Source: Arthrobacter sp. SLBN-112
GTDB lineage: Bacteria; Actinomycetota; Actinomycetes; Actinomycetales; Micrococcaceae
Assembly: GCF_030944625.1 (NCBI RefSeq)
Contig: NZ_JAUSXY010000001.1
Coordinates: 930,001 to 994,000, forward strand
Direction of reading: 5' to 3'
Length of the DNA stretch: 64,000 nt
Shown here: positions 50,846 through 60,023 of the stretch, piece by piece
Layout: every line of letters starts with the position of its first letter
Position numbering within the stretch: the stretch's first letter is position 1
Program-made: the position numbers and the translations under genes
The notes under the pieces: generated by a model
Seen by the model: the letters and a program-made list of their open reading frames with translations, nothing else
What the model was told of the DNA's origin: nothing
Databases searched by the model: none

Positions 50846-52288
50846 TTACGAGGCCTTCTTGGACCCCTTGGGCACGAACAGCGTCTCGGCCTGCTCCAGG
50901 GACATCCCGTTGGTCTCCGGCACCTTGAACATCACGAAGAAGAAGGACGCGGCCGCGAACAGCGCGTACATGGCGTACGTCAGGGGCAGCGAGCCGGCGG
51001 CCATCACCGGGAAGCTGAGGGTGATCGCGAAGTTGGCCACCCACTGCGCGGCAGCGGCCAGGCCCAGGGCCCGGGCACGGATCCTGGACGGGAAGATTTC
51101 GCCCAGGAGCACCCACACCAGCGGCCCCCAGGACGCGCCGAAGCTGATCACGAACACGTTGGCTGCCACCAGTGCCACGGGACCCCAGGCGCCCGGCAGG
51201 GTGATGTTCTCGCCGCTGCCCGTTGCCGAGGAGAACGCGAGGGCCATGGCGCCCAGGGAGACGGCCATTCCCACGGACCCGGCGAGGAGGATGGGGCGGC
51301 GCCCAACACGGTCCACCAGGGCGATGGCCACCAGGGTGACCAGGATGTTGGTGACCGCCGTTGCCACGGAGATGGCCAGGGAGTCCTTCTCCTGGAATCC
51401 GACGGCCTTCCACAGCGTGGTGGAGTAGTAGAAGATCACGTTGATCCCCACGAACTGCTGCAGCACGGACAGGATGATGCCCACCCAGACCACGGTCTGC
51501 AGGCCGAAGGTCTTGCCGCGGAGGGAACCCTTTTGGCCGGCCAACTTGTCTTCCTCGATGGCTTCCCGGATGTCGCGGATGTGCCGGTCGGTGTCCTCGG
51601 CGGGTGCAATCGAATCGAACACCTTCCGGGCCTGGTCCTCTTTGCCCTGGAACACCAGGAAGCGCGGGGATTCAGGCAGCGTGAACGCCACCCAGCCGTA
51701 GACGATGGCGGGGACGGCGGCGGCAAGGAACATCCACCGCCAGGCTTCGATACCGAGCCAGAACGACTGGTCTGCGCCGCCGGCGGTCGTGGCCAGGAGC
51801 GCATCGGAGAGCAGGGCTGCGAAGATGCCGGTGGTGATGGCCAGCTGCTGCAGGGACGCCAGGCGCCCGCGGACCTTTCGCGGTGAGATCTCCGAGATGT
51901 AAGCGGGGGCGATCACGGACGCCAGGCCGATGCCCAGGCCGCCCACCAGGCGCCAGAAGATCAGGTCCCAGACGCCGAAGCAGAAGCCGGTGCCCACGGC
52001 GCTGACCAGGAAGAGCAACGCGCCAAGCTTCATGGCAGGGATACGGCCGTAGCGGTCGGCCACTTTGCCGGCCAGGAAGGCCCCGGCGGCGCAGCCCAGC
52101 AGGGCGATGGCAACGGCGAAGCCGGTCACGGCCTCGGACAGGGCGAATTCTTCCTTCATGGCGTCCACGGCGCCGTTGACCACGGATGAGTCGAAGCCGA
52201 AGAGGAATCCACCCACCGCCCCCGCGAGCGCCAGCCAGATCACCCGCCGCGGTATCCGGGTGGTTGTCTGCTCCTGTGCAGTGGGCAT
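50846..52288 (-). CDS. Sugar porter MFS transporter
   Basis: A 480-residue sugar:H+ symporter-type MFS protein. It has GFLFGFDSSVVNGAV in helix 1, DRYGRIPAMKLG, RLVGGLGIGLASVIAPAYISEISPRKVRGRL (sugar transport signature), YGWVAFTLPESPRFLV (PESPR), and QQFVGINVIFYYSTTLW in helix 7 with the QQ..G.N sugar-binding residues, plus DRVGRRPILL. Imports a hexose, pentose or polyol. GGGAG precedes ATG 52288; no sugar enzyme genes adjoin it. Confidence 0.92.
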   Translation of the reverse strand: MPTAQEQTTTRIPRRVIWLALAGAVGGFLFGFDSSVVNGAVDAMKEEFALSEAVTGFAVAIALLGCAAGAFLAGKVADRYGRIPAMKLGALLFLVSAVGTGFCFGVWDLIFWRLVGGLGIGLASVIAPAYISEISPRKVRGRLASLQQLAITTGIFAALLSDALLATTAGGADQSFWLGIEAWRWMFLAAAVPAIVYGWVAFTLPESPRFLVFQGKEDQARKVFDSIAPAEDTDRHIRDIREAIEEDKLAGQKGSLRGKTFGLQTVVWVGIILSVLQQFVGINVIFYYSTTLWKAVGFQEKDSLAISVATAVTNILVTLVAIALVDRVGRRPILLAGSVGMAVSLGAMALAFSSATGSGENITLPGAWGPVALVAANVFVISFGASWGPLVWVLLGEIFPSRIRARALGLAAAAQWVANFAITLSFPVMAAGSLPLTYAMYALFAAASFFFVMFKVPETNGMSLEQAETLFVPKGSKKAS

Positions 52289-52432
52289 GGTTCTCCCTGG
52301 TGTTGGGGGTTTATGGATGCGGTGCGGACGTCGTCGGCTGCGGTACCGGCAAAAAGGGCCGGCGCACACGCGCTAAACAGTGTGGCACGTCACCGCCGCA
52401 GGTTCCACTTGGCCCCCCGGCTCCGGAACGCA

Positions 52433-52468
52433 AAACGACGACGGCGGGCCGTGCCGCCGTCGTCGTTT
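52433..52468. terminator. Terminator downstream of DHA2 transporter gene
   Basis: Perfect 15-base arms AAACGACGACGGCGG (52433-52447) and CCGCCGTCGTCGTTT (52454-52468), loop of six bases, T-run on both strands. It lies 20 bases past the stop at 52488. Confidence 0.85.
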
Positions 52469-52487
52469 GTTCCCTGCGCTTCCGGGT

Positions 52488-54152
52488 CTAGTGGGCCGGG
52501 ATCTGCATGTCGTCCTTGTCCTGGGGCGAGGCCTTCTGGTCCGTCAGCTTCTTGCGGGGCAACGCGAAACTGATGAGGAACGCCAGTCCGGTCAGCGCTG
52601 CCGCGGTCAGCATCACGGTGTCGATCGAAGTGGCGAAGCCTTCGGTGATGGGCCTGGTCAGGGTGGTGTTGGCGGTGTGCAGCCAGCTCGTGTCATTCAG
52701 CGAATCGTTGGAGGCGCCGTTCTTGAAGAAGTCGTACAGCTTGGCGTTGGCGGGATCGGAGGCGACGGCAGGGTCCTTGAGGACGGCCAGGTAGGCGGGG
52801 TCCGTGGCGGCGCTCTTCATGCCGTCAGCGATCCGGCTGGCTGCCAGGCTGAAGAGCATGGAGATGAACACAGCCGTTCCCACGGCGCCGCCCATGGAGC
52901 GGAAGAAGGCCGCCGAGGAGGTGCCCACGCCCATGTCGCGCGGCGGGACGGAGGTCTGCATGGCAAGGGTGAGGGGCTGCATGCAGAAGCCCAGGCCGAC
53001 GCCGAAGAACACCGCGATGAGCCCGGGGACCCAGAGTCCGGTGTCCACGCCAAGGGAGAAGCCCATCACCAGGGCGGCGGCGGTCAGGATGCCGGTGCCC
53101 ATGATGGGGAAGATACGGAACGTCCCGGACGCCGAAATGGTGCGGCCGGCGGTGATGGAGCCGAACAGGATGCCCACCGTGAAGGTGATCATCATCAGGC
53201 CGGCCTGGGTGGGGGTGAGGCCCTTCACCAGCTGGAGGTACATGGGGAGCATGGCGATCGCACCGAACATGCCGATGCCGATGATGAAGTTCAGCAGCGA
53301 GGACAGCCCGAACGTGACGTTGTGGAAGAGCCGCAGCGGGATCAGGGCGTAGTCGCCGGCCCGCTTTTCGGCGAGCAGGAACCAGGCAATGCCCACCACA
53401 CCCAGGCCATAGCAGAGGAAGGAGTTGACCGAGGTCCAGCCCCAGGACCGGCCCTGCTCGGCCACCAGCAGCAGCGGAACGATGGCCACCGTGATGGCCG
53501 CGGCACCCCAGTAGTCGATCTTTTGCTTCAGGTGCTTGGCGGGCAGGTGCAGGAATAGGAACACCACCGTCAGGGCGGCGAGGCCGATGGGGATGTTGAT
53601 GAAGAAGACCCACCGCCAGCCGTCAAAGCCCAGGATGTTGGCGGAACCGGCGAACGCCCCGCCCACCACCGGGCCCAGGACGGAGGAAATGCCGAAGACG
53701 GACATGAAGTAGCCCTGGAATTTGGCGCGGTCCTTGAGCGAGACGATGTCGCCGATGATGGTCAGCGCCAGTGCCAGCAGGCCGCCGGCGCCGAGGCCCT
53801 GGATGCCGCGGGCAATGGCCAGTTCGGTCATCGAGTGGACCGAGCCGGCGTACAGCGAGCCCACCAGGAAGATGAGGATCGCCGTCAGGTACAGCGGGCG
53901 GCGGCCGAAGATGTCGCTCAACTTGCCGTACAACGGGGTGCTGACCGTGGACGTGATCAGGTACGCGGTGGTGGCCCACGCCTGCAGCGAGAGCCCGTCG
54001 AGATCGTTGGCAATGGTGTAGATGGACGTTGAAACGATGGTCTGGTCAAGGGACGCGAGGAACATGCCCAGCATCAGGCCAACCATTACCGTGACGATCT
54101 GGCGTTGCGTCAGTGTTTCTCCGGCGCGGGGCGCGGCAGAGGCTTTAGACAT
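52488..54152 (-). CDS. MFS drug transporter, DHA2 family (14 helices)
   Basis: A 554-residue multidrug:H+ antiporter-2 protein. LASLDQTIVSTSIYTIANDL is the DHA2 motif D1 in helix 1, GKLSDIFGRRPLYL motif A, RGIQGLGAGGLLALALTIIGDIV motif B, and GISSVLGPVVGGAFAG motif C. A loop of about 70 residues (470-510) with charged sequence precedes the last helix. The Lys/Asp-rich tail is cytoplasmic. GGAG lies before ATG 54152, and an operator dyad 35 bases upstream suggests repression by a MarR/TetR-type protein not encoded next to it. Confidence 0.93.
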   Translation of the reverse strand: MSKASAAPRAGETLTQRQIVTVMVGLMLGMFLASLDQTIVSTSIYTIANDLDGLSLQAWATTAYLITSTVSTPLYGKLSDIFGRRPLYLTAILIFLVGSLYAGSVHSMTELAIARGIQGLGAGGLLALALTIIGDIVSLKDRAKFQGYFMSVFGISSVLGPVVGGAFAGSANILGFDGWRWVFFINIPIGLAALTVVFLFLHLPAKHLKQKIDYWGAAAITVAIVPLLLVAEQGRSWGWTSVNSFLCYGLGVVGIAWFLLAEKRAGDYALIPLRLFHNVTFGLSSLLNFIIGIGMFGAIAMLPMYLQLVKGLTPTQAGLMMITFTVGILFGSITAGRTISASGTFRIFPIMGTGILTAAALVMGFSLGVDTGLWVPGLIAVFFGVGLGFCMQPLTLAMQTSVPPRDMGVGTSSAAFFRSMGGAVGTAVFISMLFSLAASRIADGMKSAATDPAYLAVLKDPAVASDPANAKLYDFFKNGASNDSLNDTSWLHTANTTLTRPITEGFATSIDTVMLTAAALTGLAFLISFALPRKKLTDQKASPQDKDDMQIPAH

Positions 54153-54186
54153 GGGTTCTCCAGGGGAAGAAAAGGATATAAGCAGC

Positions 54187-54209
54187 GATAGTTGCTTTCA
54201 GTAACTATC
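54187..54209. promoter_or_regulatory. Operator dyad upstream of DHA2 transporter
   Basis: GATAGTT-N9-AACTATC, perfect seven-base arms, in the A/T-rich promoter region of the minus-strand transporter. Confidence 0.65.
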
Positions 54210-54277
54210 TTACTCGCTCTTTTTATTCCCGGTTCCGCCAACTTTTGCCCCTGCCTTTCGCTGCGGCGGGCGCCCGC

Positions 54278-54772
54278 CTACGCCTCCACGAGGATGCCGT
54301 CGGGGTCGCACCAGATGGCGGCCCCAGGGCGGATGGTGACGCCGTCGATCACCACATCCACGTCAACCTCCCCGGCGCCCGCCTTCAGGCTCTTCTTCGG
54401 GTTGCTGCCAAGTGCCTTGACTCCAAGGTCCAGCCGGGCGAGCGCCAGCCGGTCCCGGATGGCGCCATTGATCACGACGCCGGCCCAGCCGTTCGCCACG
54501 GCGCTTTCGGCAATCATGTCCCCCATCAGGGCCGTCCCCAGCGATCCGCCGCCGTCCACCACCAGGACGGCGCCGTTGCCCGGGGACGCGAGCGTCGACT
54601 TCACCAGGGCGTTGTCCTGGAAGCACCGGATGGTCCGGGCCGGGCCATTGAAATGCGACCGGCCGCCCAGGGACTGGAACTGCAGGGGGATCGATGCCAG
54701 TTCGGAGCCGCGTTCGTCATAGAGGTCTGCGGTGTTCACGGCTGCGCGTTCTGCGGGGGTGGGTGCGCTCAT
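54278..54772 (-). CDS. rraA: RraA family protein (RNase E inhibitor-like / HMG aldolase type)
   Basis: A 164-residue protein of the RraA fold: TADLYDERGSELASIPLQFQSLGGRSHFNGPARTIRC at the start, then VLVVDGGGSLGTALMGDMIAESAVANGWAGVVINGAIRD with Arg106-Asp107, the metal/oxaloacetate site of the aldolase relatives. Length fits RraA proper (about 160). In actinobacteria lacking the E. coli RNase E partner, an oxaloacetate decarboxylase or 4-hydroxy-4-methyl-2-oxoglutarate aldolase activity is at least as likely as RNase control. AAGGAG is six bases before ATG 54772. Confidence 0.88.
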   Translation of the reverse strand: MSAPTPAERAAVNTADLYDERGSELASIPLQFQSLGGRSHFNGPARTIRCFQDNALVKSTLASPGNGAVLVVDGGGSLGTALMGDMIAESAVANGWAGVVINGAIRDRLALARLDLGVKALGSNPKKSLKAGAGEVDVDVVIDGVTIRPGAAIWCDPDGILVEA

Positions 54773-54888
54773 CTGCTGCTCCTTGGTCTTCGGCGACGGG
54801 GCGGCCGGGGCGGTGCCTGCCGGCCAGGTACGGCCCACGATAGTCTGATTCCCACCGCCAACCGGCCGCACCAGGGGGAGCCAAGCCA

Positions 54889-56172
54889 ATGAGTCTGTCC
54901 AAGAAGCCTGCGCCGCCGGGCGGCACCTCCCCGGAAAGTTCGACGGCGGCGCTCGCCGAGCCGGTGCAGAAGGTCACTGCGCGGTGGGTGACCGGCCTGG
55001 TGCTGGTCAATGTCGGCATCAATGCGGCCTTCTTCGGCCCGATCAACGTGTTTATCGGGCAACAGGCCATCAGCATCGACGCGCCCAGCAAGGAAGCCAT
55101 CCTTTCCCTGGTCACGGCCTGCGGTGCAGCTGTGTCCCTGGTGGCCAACCCGCTCTTCGGCGCATTCTCGGACCGGACCACGTCGCGCTTCGGCCGCCGC
55201 GCGCCGTGGGTGCTGGCCGGGGCTGTGCTGGCGACGGCGGCCCTGCTGGCCATGTCCTTTTCGGGCGTTGTGGCGCTGATGGTGCTCTTCTGGTGCTTGG
55301 TGCAATTGGGCGCGAATGCCGCCTATGCCGCCATCACCGCCGCCGTCCCGGACCGGGTGCCCGTGGCCCAGCGCGGCGGAGTGGGCGGACTCGCCGCCAT
55401 GGGGCAGACCCTGGGCATCCTTACCGGCGCCGTCTTCGGTGCGGTGGTCGCCGGCAACTTCATGGTGGGCTACTGGCTGTGCGCGGCTGCCCTGCTGCTG
55501 TCCGTCGTGCCGTACCTGTTCCACCGGAACGATCCCGCCCTGCCGAAGTCGGAACTGGAGGCTTTCCGCCCCCGCGTTTTTATCAAGGGCTTCTGGATCA
55601 GCCCGTTTGTCTATCCGGACTTCGCGTGGGCCTGGCTGACGCGTTTCCTGGTGAACGTTGGCAACCAGCTCACCATCGTGTACCTGCTGTTCTTCCTGCG
55701 GGACGTCATCGGCTACCCGGATCCGGCCACCGGGGTGCTGGTCCTCACCGGCATCTACGCGGTGATGGTGATGATCACCGCCGTGCTGGCCGGGCCCTGG
55801 AGCGACAGGGTAGGCAAGCGGAAGCCGTTCGTTATCGGCTCGTCAGCCACCATCGCCATGGCCGGGGCCATCATGGCGTTCTTCCCCGTGTGGCCGGGCG
55901 CCCTCGCCGGGGCCGCCGTCCTGGGCATTGGTTTTGGGGCCTACCTGGCGGTGGACTTCGCGTTGCTGACCCAGGTCCTCCCGTTCGCCGTCAGCCGGGG
56001 GAAGGACATGGGCGTCATCAACGTGGCCAACTCCCTGCCGCAGGTGGTTGCTCCGGCCTTGGCACTGGTGGCCGTGACGTACGCGGGCGGCTACCGGACG
56101 CTGTTCCTCACGGCTGCTGTCATCGGGCTTCTGGGTGCCGTCTTCGTCGTCAAGATCAAGGGCGTGGACTGA
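54889..56172 (+). CDS. MFS transporter (SLC45/GPH-like)
   Basis: A 427-residue twelve-helix transporter. VNVGINAAFFGPINVFIGQQA in helix 1 and the loop 2-3 motif FGAFSDRTTSRFGRRAPWVLAG are typical of the glycoside-pentoside-hexuronide and SLC45-like sugar transporters. Later WSDRVGKRKPFVIG repeats the loop motif in the second half and AYLAVDFALLTQVLPF lies near the end. Substrate is probably a sugar or glycoside. GGGGGAG precedes ATG 54889. Divergent from rraA. Confidence 0.88.
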   Translation: MSLSKKPAPPGGTSPESSTAALAEPVQKVTARWVTGLVLVNVGINAAFFGPINVFIGQQAISIDAPSKEAILSLVTACGAAVSLVANPLFGAFSDRTTSRFGRRAPWVLAGAVLATAALLAMSFSGVVALMVLFWCLVQLGANAAYAAITAAVPDRVPVAQRGGVGGLAAMGQTLGILTGAVFGAVVAGNFMVGYWLCAAALLLSVVPYLFHRNDPALPKSELEAFRPRVFIKGFWISPFVYPDFAWAWLTRFLVNVGNQLTIVYLLFFLRDVIGYPDPATGVLVLTGIYAVMVMITAVLAGPWSDRVGKRKPFVIGSSATIAMAGAIMAFFPVWPGALAGAAVLGIGFGAYLAVDFALLTQVLPFAVSRGKDMGVINVANSLPQVVAPALALVAVTYAGGYRTLFLTAAVIGLLGAVFVVKIKGVD

Positions 56173-56310
56173 CCCGCAGGCGTCCGAAAGTAAGCCCGCT
56201 GACCAACCTGCTCCGCGCCGGTGCCGTATAGTTGAACCGGGCTGCAGGGTGGTACGGAAGTGGGGGCACTCCTGGCCGCAGTCCCCTAAAAACACAACCC
56301 CGGAATGCTG

Positions 56311-56919
56311 ATGCCCGAGACTTTTTCAGACCATCCGCCCATGGCCGCCCGGCCTTCCGCTCCCCGCCAGCGCCTCCGCTACGCGCGCATCCTCGATACC
56401 GCCGCAGGGTTTGCCCGCAAGGGCCTTGATGCCGTGGAGCTGTCAGAAGTCGCCGAAAAAGCAGACGTCCCGCTGGGCACGCTCTACCGGTATTTCCCGT
56501 CTCCCACCCACCTGATGCTCGCGCTCTTCCGGCAGCAGCTTGACGAACTGCAGGCCGGTGCCCGTGGCTCGTCCCCGCGCTTCCGCGGCCGCGCCCTCTC
56601 CGGCCTGGTGATGGAGATCTTCCACATGCGCGTCATGCAGCCCGCGGTGGAGCAGTGCCTGAGCCGGGGTGTATACCTGCCGGAGCGGGACACCACTGAG
56701 CTCCTGCGCGAGATCGACGCGCTCAGCGAGAAGCTCGTTGCCGGCGCCTGCGGCGATGCCGTGGGTGCGCGGGTTCTCCTCCTGGCGGTCACTGGTCTGG
56801 TCCAGTCCGTGCGGAACCGCCGCCTGTCCCTCTTCGAAGCCGAGGAGGATCTCAAAAAGGCGTGCGGGCGGTTGTCTCCGGGGGCCGAATCCGGATTAAC
56901 AGTCACCAAAACTGCGTAA
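56311..56919 (+). CDS. TetR family transcriptional regulator
   Basis: A 202-residue TetR protein. HTH at about 25-70 (RYARILDTAAGFARKGLDAVELSEVAEKADVPLGTLYRYFPSPTHL). The ligand domain has LSGLVMEIFHMRVMQPAVEQCLSRGVYLPERDTTELLREIDAL, resembling the KstR-type regulators of sterol/lipid catabolism; this resemblance is weak. The start could be ATG 56305 or 56311; only the latter leaves room for a GGA upstream. It follows the MFS gene by 138 bases. Confidence 0.85.
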   Translation: MPETFSDHPPMAARPSAPRQRLRYARILDTAAGFARKGLDAVELSEVAEKADVPLGTLYRYFPSPTHLMLALFRQQLDELQAGARGSSPRFRGRALSGLVMEIFHMRVMQPAVEQCLSRGVYLPERDTTELLREIDALSEKLVAGACGDAVGARVLLLAVTGLVQSVRNRRLSLFEAEEDLKKACGRLSPGAESGLTVTKTA

Positions 56920-57205
56920 CTGGTCTAGACCAATAGGCAATTAAATACGCCTTAATACCGTGATCTGAGTCACTAAATCGCCTGCTTAAACCTTTTGGCA
57001 TGGGAAAAGCTGCGCCAGCGTGTTCCGGCTGGCCCTTTGGGGATGCCTACCATGGTCGCACCGGAGCGGCAGGGCGGAAACACCCCCGGCGTTCCCCTGG
57101 ACCCGCCACCCTTGGGTTTCCTGTCGCACTACTTTCCCCGCTGGGCCCGGCCGGGCTCCAGCTCCATGTGCCGTGCGCCCACGGCGAGCACCAGGAGACA
57201 ACGAC

Positions 57206-58405
57206 GTGTCCATTGACGCAGTTACAGCCACCGACAATTCAGCAGCGACGGCCCTGACCGAAGAGGAAATCTTCGGCGCGCACCAAGGCGGCAAGCTGTC
57301 CGTGACCAGCACCGTTCCGCTCTCCAACAAGCGGGACCTGTCCATCGCCTACACCCCGGGTGTGGCCGAGGTCAGCCGTGCCATCCACGCCAAGCCGGAA
57401 CTGGCCCGCACCCTCACTTGGGCCGAGCGCCTGGTGGTCGTGGTCAGCGACGGCACGGCCGTCCTGGGCCTGGGCAACATCGGCGCCAGCGCCTCCCTGC
57501 CCGTCATGGAAGGCAAGTCGGCGCTCTTCAAGACCTTCGGCGACCTCGACTCCATCCCGCTGGTCCTTAACACCACCGACGTGGACGAGATCGTGGAAAC
57601 CCTGGTCCGCCTGCGCCCCAGCTTCGGCGCCGTCAACCTCGAAGACATCTCCGCGCCACGCTGCTTTGAACTCGAGGAAAAGCTGATCGAGGCACTGGAC
57701 TGCCCCGTCATGCACGATGACCAGCACGGGACCGCCGTCGTGGCCCTCGCAGCCCTCACCAACGCCGCCAAGGTGACCGGGCGGGGACTCGACGGGCTCA
57801 AGGTGGTGGTGTCCGGTGCAGGCGCCGCCGGCATCGCCGTCGCCGAAATCCTGCTGGCCGCCGGCATCACCGACGTCGTCCTGCTGGACTCCCGCGGTGT
57901 CATCAACAGCAGCCGCGCCGACCTCGCAGCCGACAACACCAGCAAGAAGGCGGACATCGCAGCCCGCAGCAACCCCCGTGGCATCAACGGCGGCCCCGCC
58001 GAAGCACTGGCCGGCGCGGATGTCTTCATCGGCGTTTCCTCCTCCAAGCTGGCTGAGGAGCACCTGGCCCTGATGAACCAGGACGCCATCGTGTTCGCAC
58101 TGTCCAACCCGGACCCCGAAGTCCTGCCCGAGGTAGCCGTGAAGTACGCCGCGGTGGTTGCCACCGGCCGCAGCGACTTCCCCAACCAGATCAACAACGT
58201 CCTTGCCTTCCCGGGCATCTTCCGCGGTGCACTTGACGCCGGCGCGCGCCGCATCACGCCGGCCATGAAGCTGGCAGCCGCCCGCGCCATCGCGGAGCTC
58301 GCCGCCGAGGACCTTTCAGCCGATTACATCGTGCCCAGCCCGCTGGACCCGCGCGTCGCCCCCGCCGTCACCGCGGCCGTCGCCGCGGCGGTGGAAGCGG
58401 AGTAA
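57206..58405 (+). CDS. NAD(P)-dependent malic enzyme
   Basis: A 399-residue short bacterial malic enzyme that decarboxylates malate to pyruvate. SIAYTPGVAEVSRAI carries the catalytic tyrosine, SDGTAVLGLGNIG follows, NLEDISAPRCFELEEKL and PVMHDDQHGTAVV contain the metal-binding Glu/Asp residues, VVVSGAGAAGIAVAEILL is the NAD(P) fold and VFALSNPDPEVLPE the conserved substrate loop. GTG 57206 is seven bases after AGGAGA. The 286-base gap upstream (56920-57205) contains no recognisable gene or riboswitch. Confidence 0.94.
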   Translation: MSIDAVTATDNSAATALTEEEIFGAHQGGKLSVTSTVPLSNKRDLSIAYTPGVAEVSRAIHAKPELARTLTWAERLVVVVSDGTAVLGLGNIGASASLPVMEGKSALFKTFGDLDSIPLVLNTTDVDEIVETLVRLRPSFGAVNLEDISAPRCFELEEKLIEALDCPVMHDDQHGTAVVALAALTNAAKVTGRGLDGLKVVVSGAGAAGIAVAEILLAAGITDVVLLDSRGVINSSRADLAADNTSKKADIAARSNPRGINGGPAEALAGADVFIGVSSSKLAEEHLALMNQDAIVFALSNPDPEVLPEVAVKYAAVVATGRSDFPNQINNVLAFPGIFRGALDAGARRITPAMKLAAARAIAELAAEDLSADYIVPSPLDPRVAPAVTAAVAAAVEAE

Positions 58406-58425
58406 ATCCGCGCCTGCGGATAGTA

Positions 58426-58466
58426 CGACGGCGGTGCCTCCTTTGCCGAAGGAAGCACCGCCGTCG
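58426..58466 (+). terminator. Terminator of malic enzyme gene
   Basis: Arms CGACGGCGGTGC (58426-58437) and GCACCGCCGTCG (58455-58466) with inner TCCTT/AAGGA, 21 bases past the stop. Confidence 0.8.
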
Positions 58467-58485
58467 GGCGTTAAGGGAGCGCCCC

Positions 58486-58491
58486 TAGACT
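58486..58491 (+). promoter_or_regulatory. -10 box of leaderless DUF456 promoter
   Basis: TAGACT, seven bases, ATG 58499. Confidence 0.5.
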
Positions 58492-58498
58492 GGGGACC

Positions 58499-59002
58499 AT
58501 GACCTCCGAAACCGTGGTGACCATCCTGTGCGGCCTGGGAATCCTGGCGGGCGTGGCGGGCACCATCATTCCTGTCCTTCCCGGCAGTGTCCTGGTAGGC
58601 ATCAGCCTGCTGGCCTGGGCCATCTGGGGCGGCGCCGGAACCGTGGGGTGGGTGGTCTTCGCGGTGGCCATGATCTTTGTTGCCGCGGGCATGACCGCCG
58701 GCGCCGTGCTCACCGGCAGGAAGCTCCGGCAGCACGCCATCCCCAGCCGCAGCATTGTGGTGGCGCTCGTGGCGGGCGTGGTGGGGATGTTCATCATCCC
58801 CGTGCTGGGACTCTTCGTTGGTTTTGCGGCCGGCTTGCTGGTCAGCGAGTTCGTCCGCACGCGGAATTTTCCGGCGGCGGCCAGATCCAGCTGGGCTGCC
58901 CTGAAGGCCACCGGCCTGGGGATGCTCGCGGAATTCGGGTTGGCCTGCCTCGCCGCCAGCACCTGGGTGGTCGGGGTGTGGATTACTGCAGCCGGCCGCT
59001 GA
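58499..59002 (+). CDS. DUF456 family membrane protein
   Basis: A 167-residue protein with about five membrane segments, built of two similar glycine-rich halves: ILCGLGILAGVAGTIIPVLPGSVLVGISLLAWAIW and VALVAGVVGMFIIPVLGLFVGFAAGLLVSEFV. The IPVLPG/IPVLGLF.G pattern is characteristic of DUF456, whose function is unknown. A small cytoplasmic loop (LTGRKLRQHAIPSRS) separates them. Stands alone with its own leaderless promoter. Confidence 0.85.
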   Translation: MTSETVVTILCGLGILAGVAGTIIPVLPGSVLVGISLLAWAIWGGAGTVGWVVFAVAMIFVAAGMTAGAVLTGRKLRQHAIPSRSIVVALVAGVVGMFIIPVLGLFVGFAAGLLVSEFVRTRNFPAAARSSWAALKATGLGMLAEFGLACLAASTWVVGVWITAAGR

Positions 59003-59033
59003 CCGGGCGGCTTGGACCCCGCCGCTTCCCGGC

Positions 59034-59039
59034 TAGCAT
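59034..59039 (+). promoter_or_regulatory. -10 box of leaderless TPR-like gene promoter
   Basis: TAGCAT, six bases, ATG 59046. Confidence 0.45.
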
Positions 59040-59045
59040 GGAATG

Positions 59046-60023
59046 ATGAGCGCCGGGGAAACCGCACCGATCTACTGGGACAGCCGCGACCTCACGCCGT
59101 TCGGGCACGCCCAACTGCGGTCCCCGGTCCACGACCTCGCCGGCGGCGTGGGCGGCCTGCTCACCGGAGTGCTGGGCGGACGGAATCCGGCCCTGCTGTC
59201 CCTCGACGGTGAGGTGCCGCGGCTCAAGCGATTGCCGTCCAAACCCGCCAAAGCTGTCCACGAGGCCGTCTTCACCAGCCGCGAACCCGAGCGGCTGATC
59301 TACCTGGCGCGGACCTACCCCGGCTGGGCCGGGCTGTGCTACCTGATGGCCGGCCTGCTCGAGTACAAGCACGGCGGCTACCTCCGCGCCTCCGAACTCC
59401 TGCAGCGCGGGCTGACCACCCGGAACGATGAGGAGGCGAACCGCTACTCGTCCACGTACCTCACCAGGATCGTCACCCGGATTGAACTGGCCGAACGGGT
59501 GGAGATCCCGGTGCTGTTCAGTGAGGAATCGGTATTCCTGGCACTGGCCCACTCGCTGCGCGAAACAGGCCGCACGGAAGCTGCCCTGGACGCACTGGCC
59601 GGGTTGCCGCCGTCGCTCCCCATGGCACTGGCCCGCTGCTCGCTGGCCCTGGACCTGGGCCGGAGCCGCACCGTTATCGACTGGACGGAGGGCCTGCTGA
59701 ACGCCGACGATCTCTCCGCCGCCCTCCTCCTGGTCCGTGCACGGGCGCTGCGCCGGGAAGGGCGGCTGGACGCGGCGCACCAGGCCATCGCCGAGGTCCT
59801 GCGCCGCCGCAAGACGCACCTGGCACTCCGCAATGACGCCCTGACGGACCGTGCGCTGCTGGTCCTGGATTCGAGCCGGCGTTCCCTGAACCCGCGCGAC
59901 TGGGGACGCCGGCGCGGGGACCCGGAGCCGCAGCGGGAAATCGGGGCGCCGGTCCCCATCCGCAAGGACGAGGAAATGCGGCGGATGTGGGAGCAGGACT
60001 GGAAGGAACTCAGCGGGGACTAG
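59046..60023 (+). CDS. Hypothetical protein with TPR-like helical repeats
   Basis: A 325-residue soluble protein. After about 70 residues of loop-rich sequence, most of the chain (about 85-275) is alpha-helical with TPR-like spacing: LIYLARTYPGWAGLCYLMAGLLEYKHGGYLRASELLQRGL, AEALSLRETGRTEAALDALAGLP-like units and LVRARALRREGRLDAAHQAIAEVLRRR. A charged tail ends MRRMWEQDWKEL. TPR folds mediate protein contacts; no function is known. ATG 59046 fits the -10 box distance better than ATG 59043. Its end overlaps the convergent LysE gene by four bases. Confidence 0.75.
   Translation: MSAGETAPIYWDSRDLTPFGHAQLRSPVHDLAGGVGGLLTGVLGGRNPALLSLDGEVPRLKRLPSKPAKAVHEAVFTSREPERLIYLARTYPGWAGLCYLMAGLLEYKHGGYLRASELLQRGLTTRNDEEANRYSSTYLTRIVTRIELAERVEIPVLFSEESVFLALAHSLRETGRTEAALDALAGLPPSLPMALARCSLALDLGRSRTVIDWTEGLLNADDLSAALLLVRARALRREGRLDAAHQAIAEVLRRRKTHLALRNDALTDRALLVLDSSRRSLNPRDWGRRRGDPEPQREIGAPVPIRKDEEMRRMWEQDWKELSGD

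Noticed and set aside
56920..57205. Riboswitch upstream of malic enzyme
   Set aside because: No known aptamer consensus or clear expression-platform hairpin recognised in the 286 bases.
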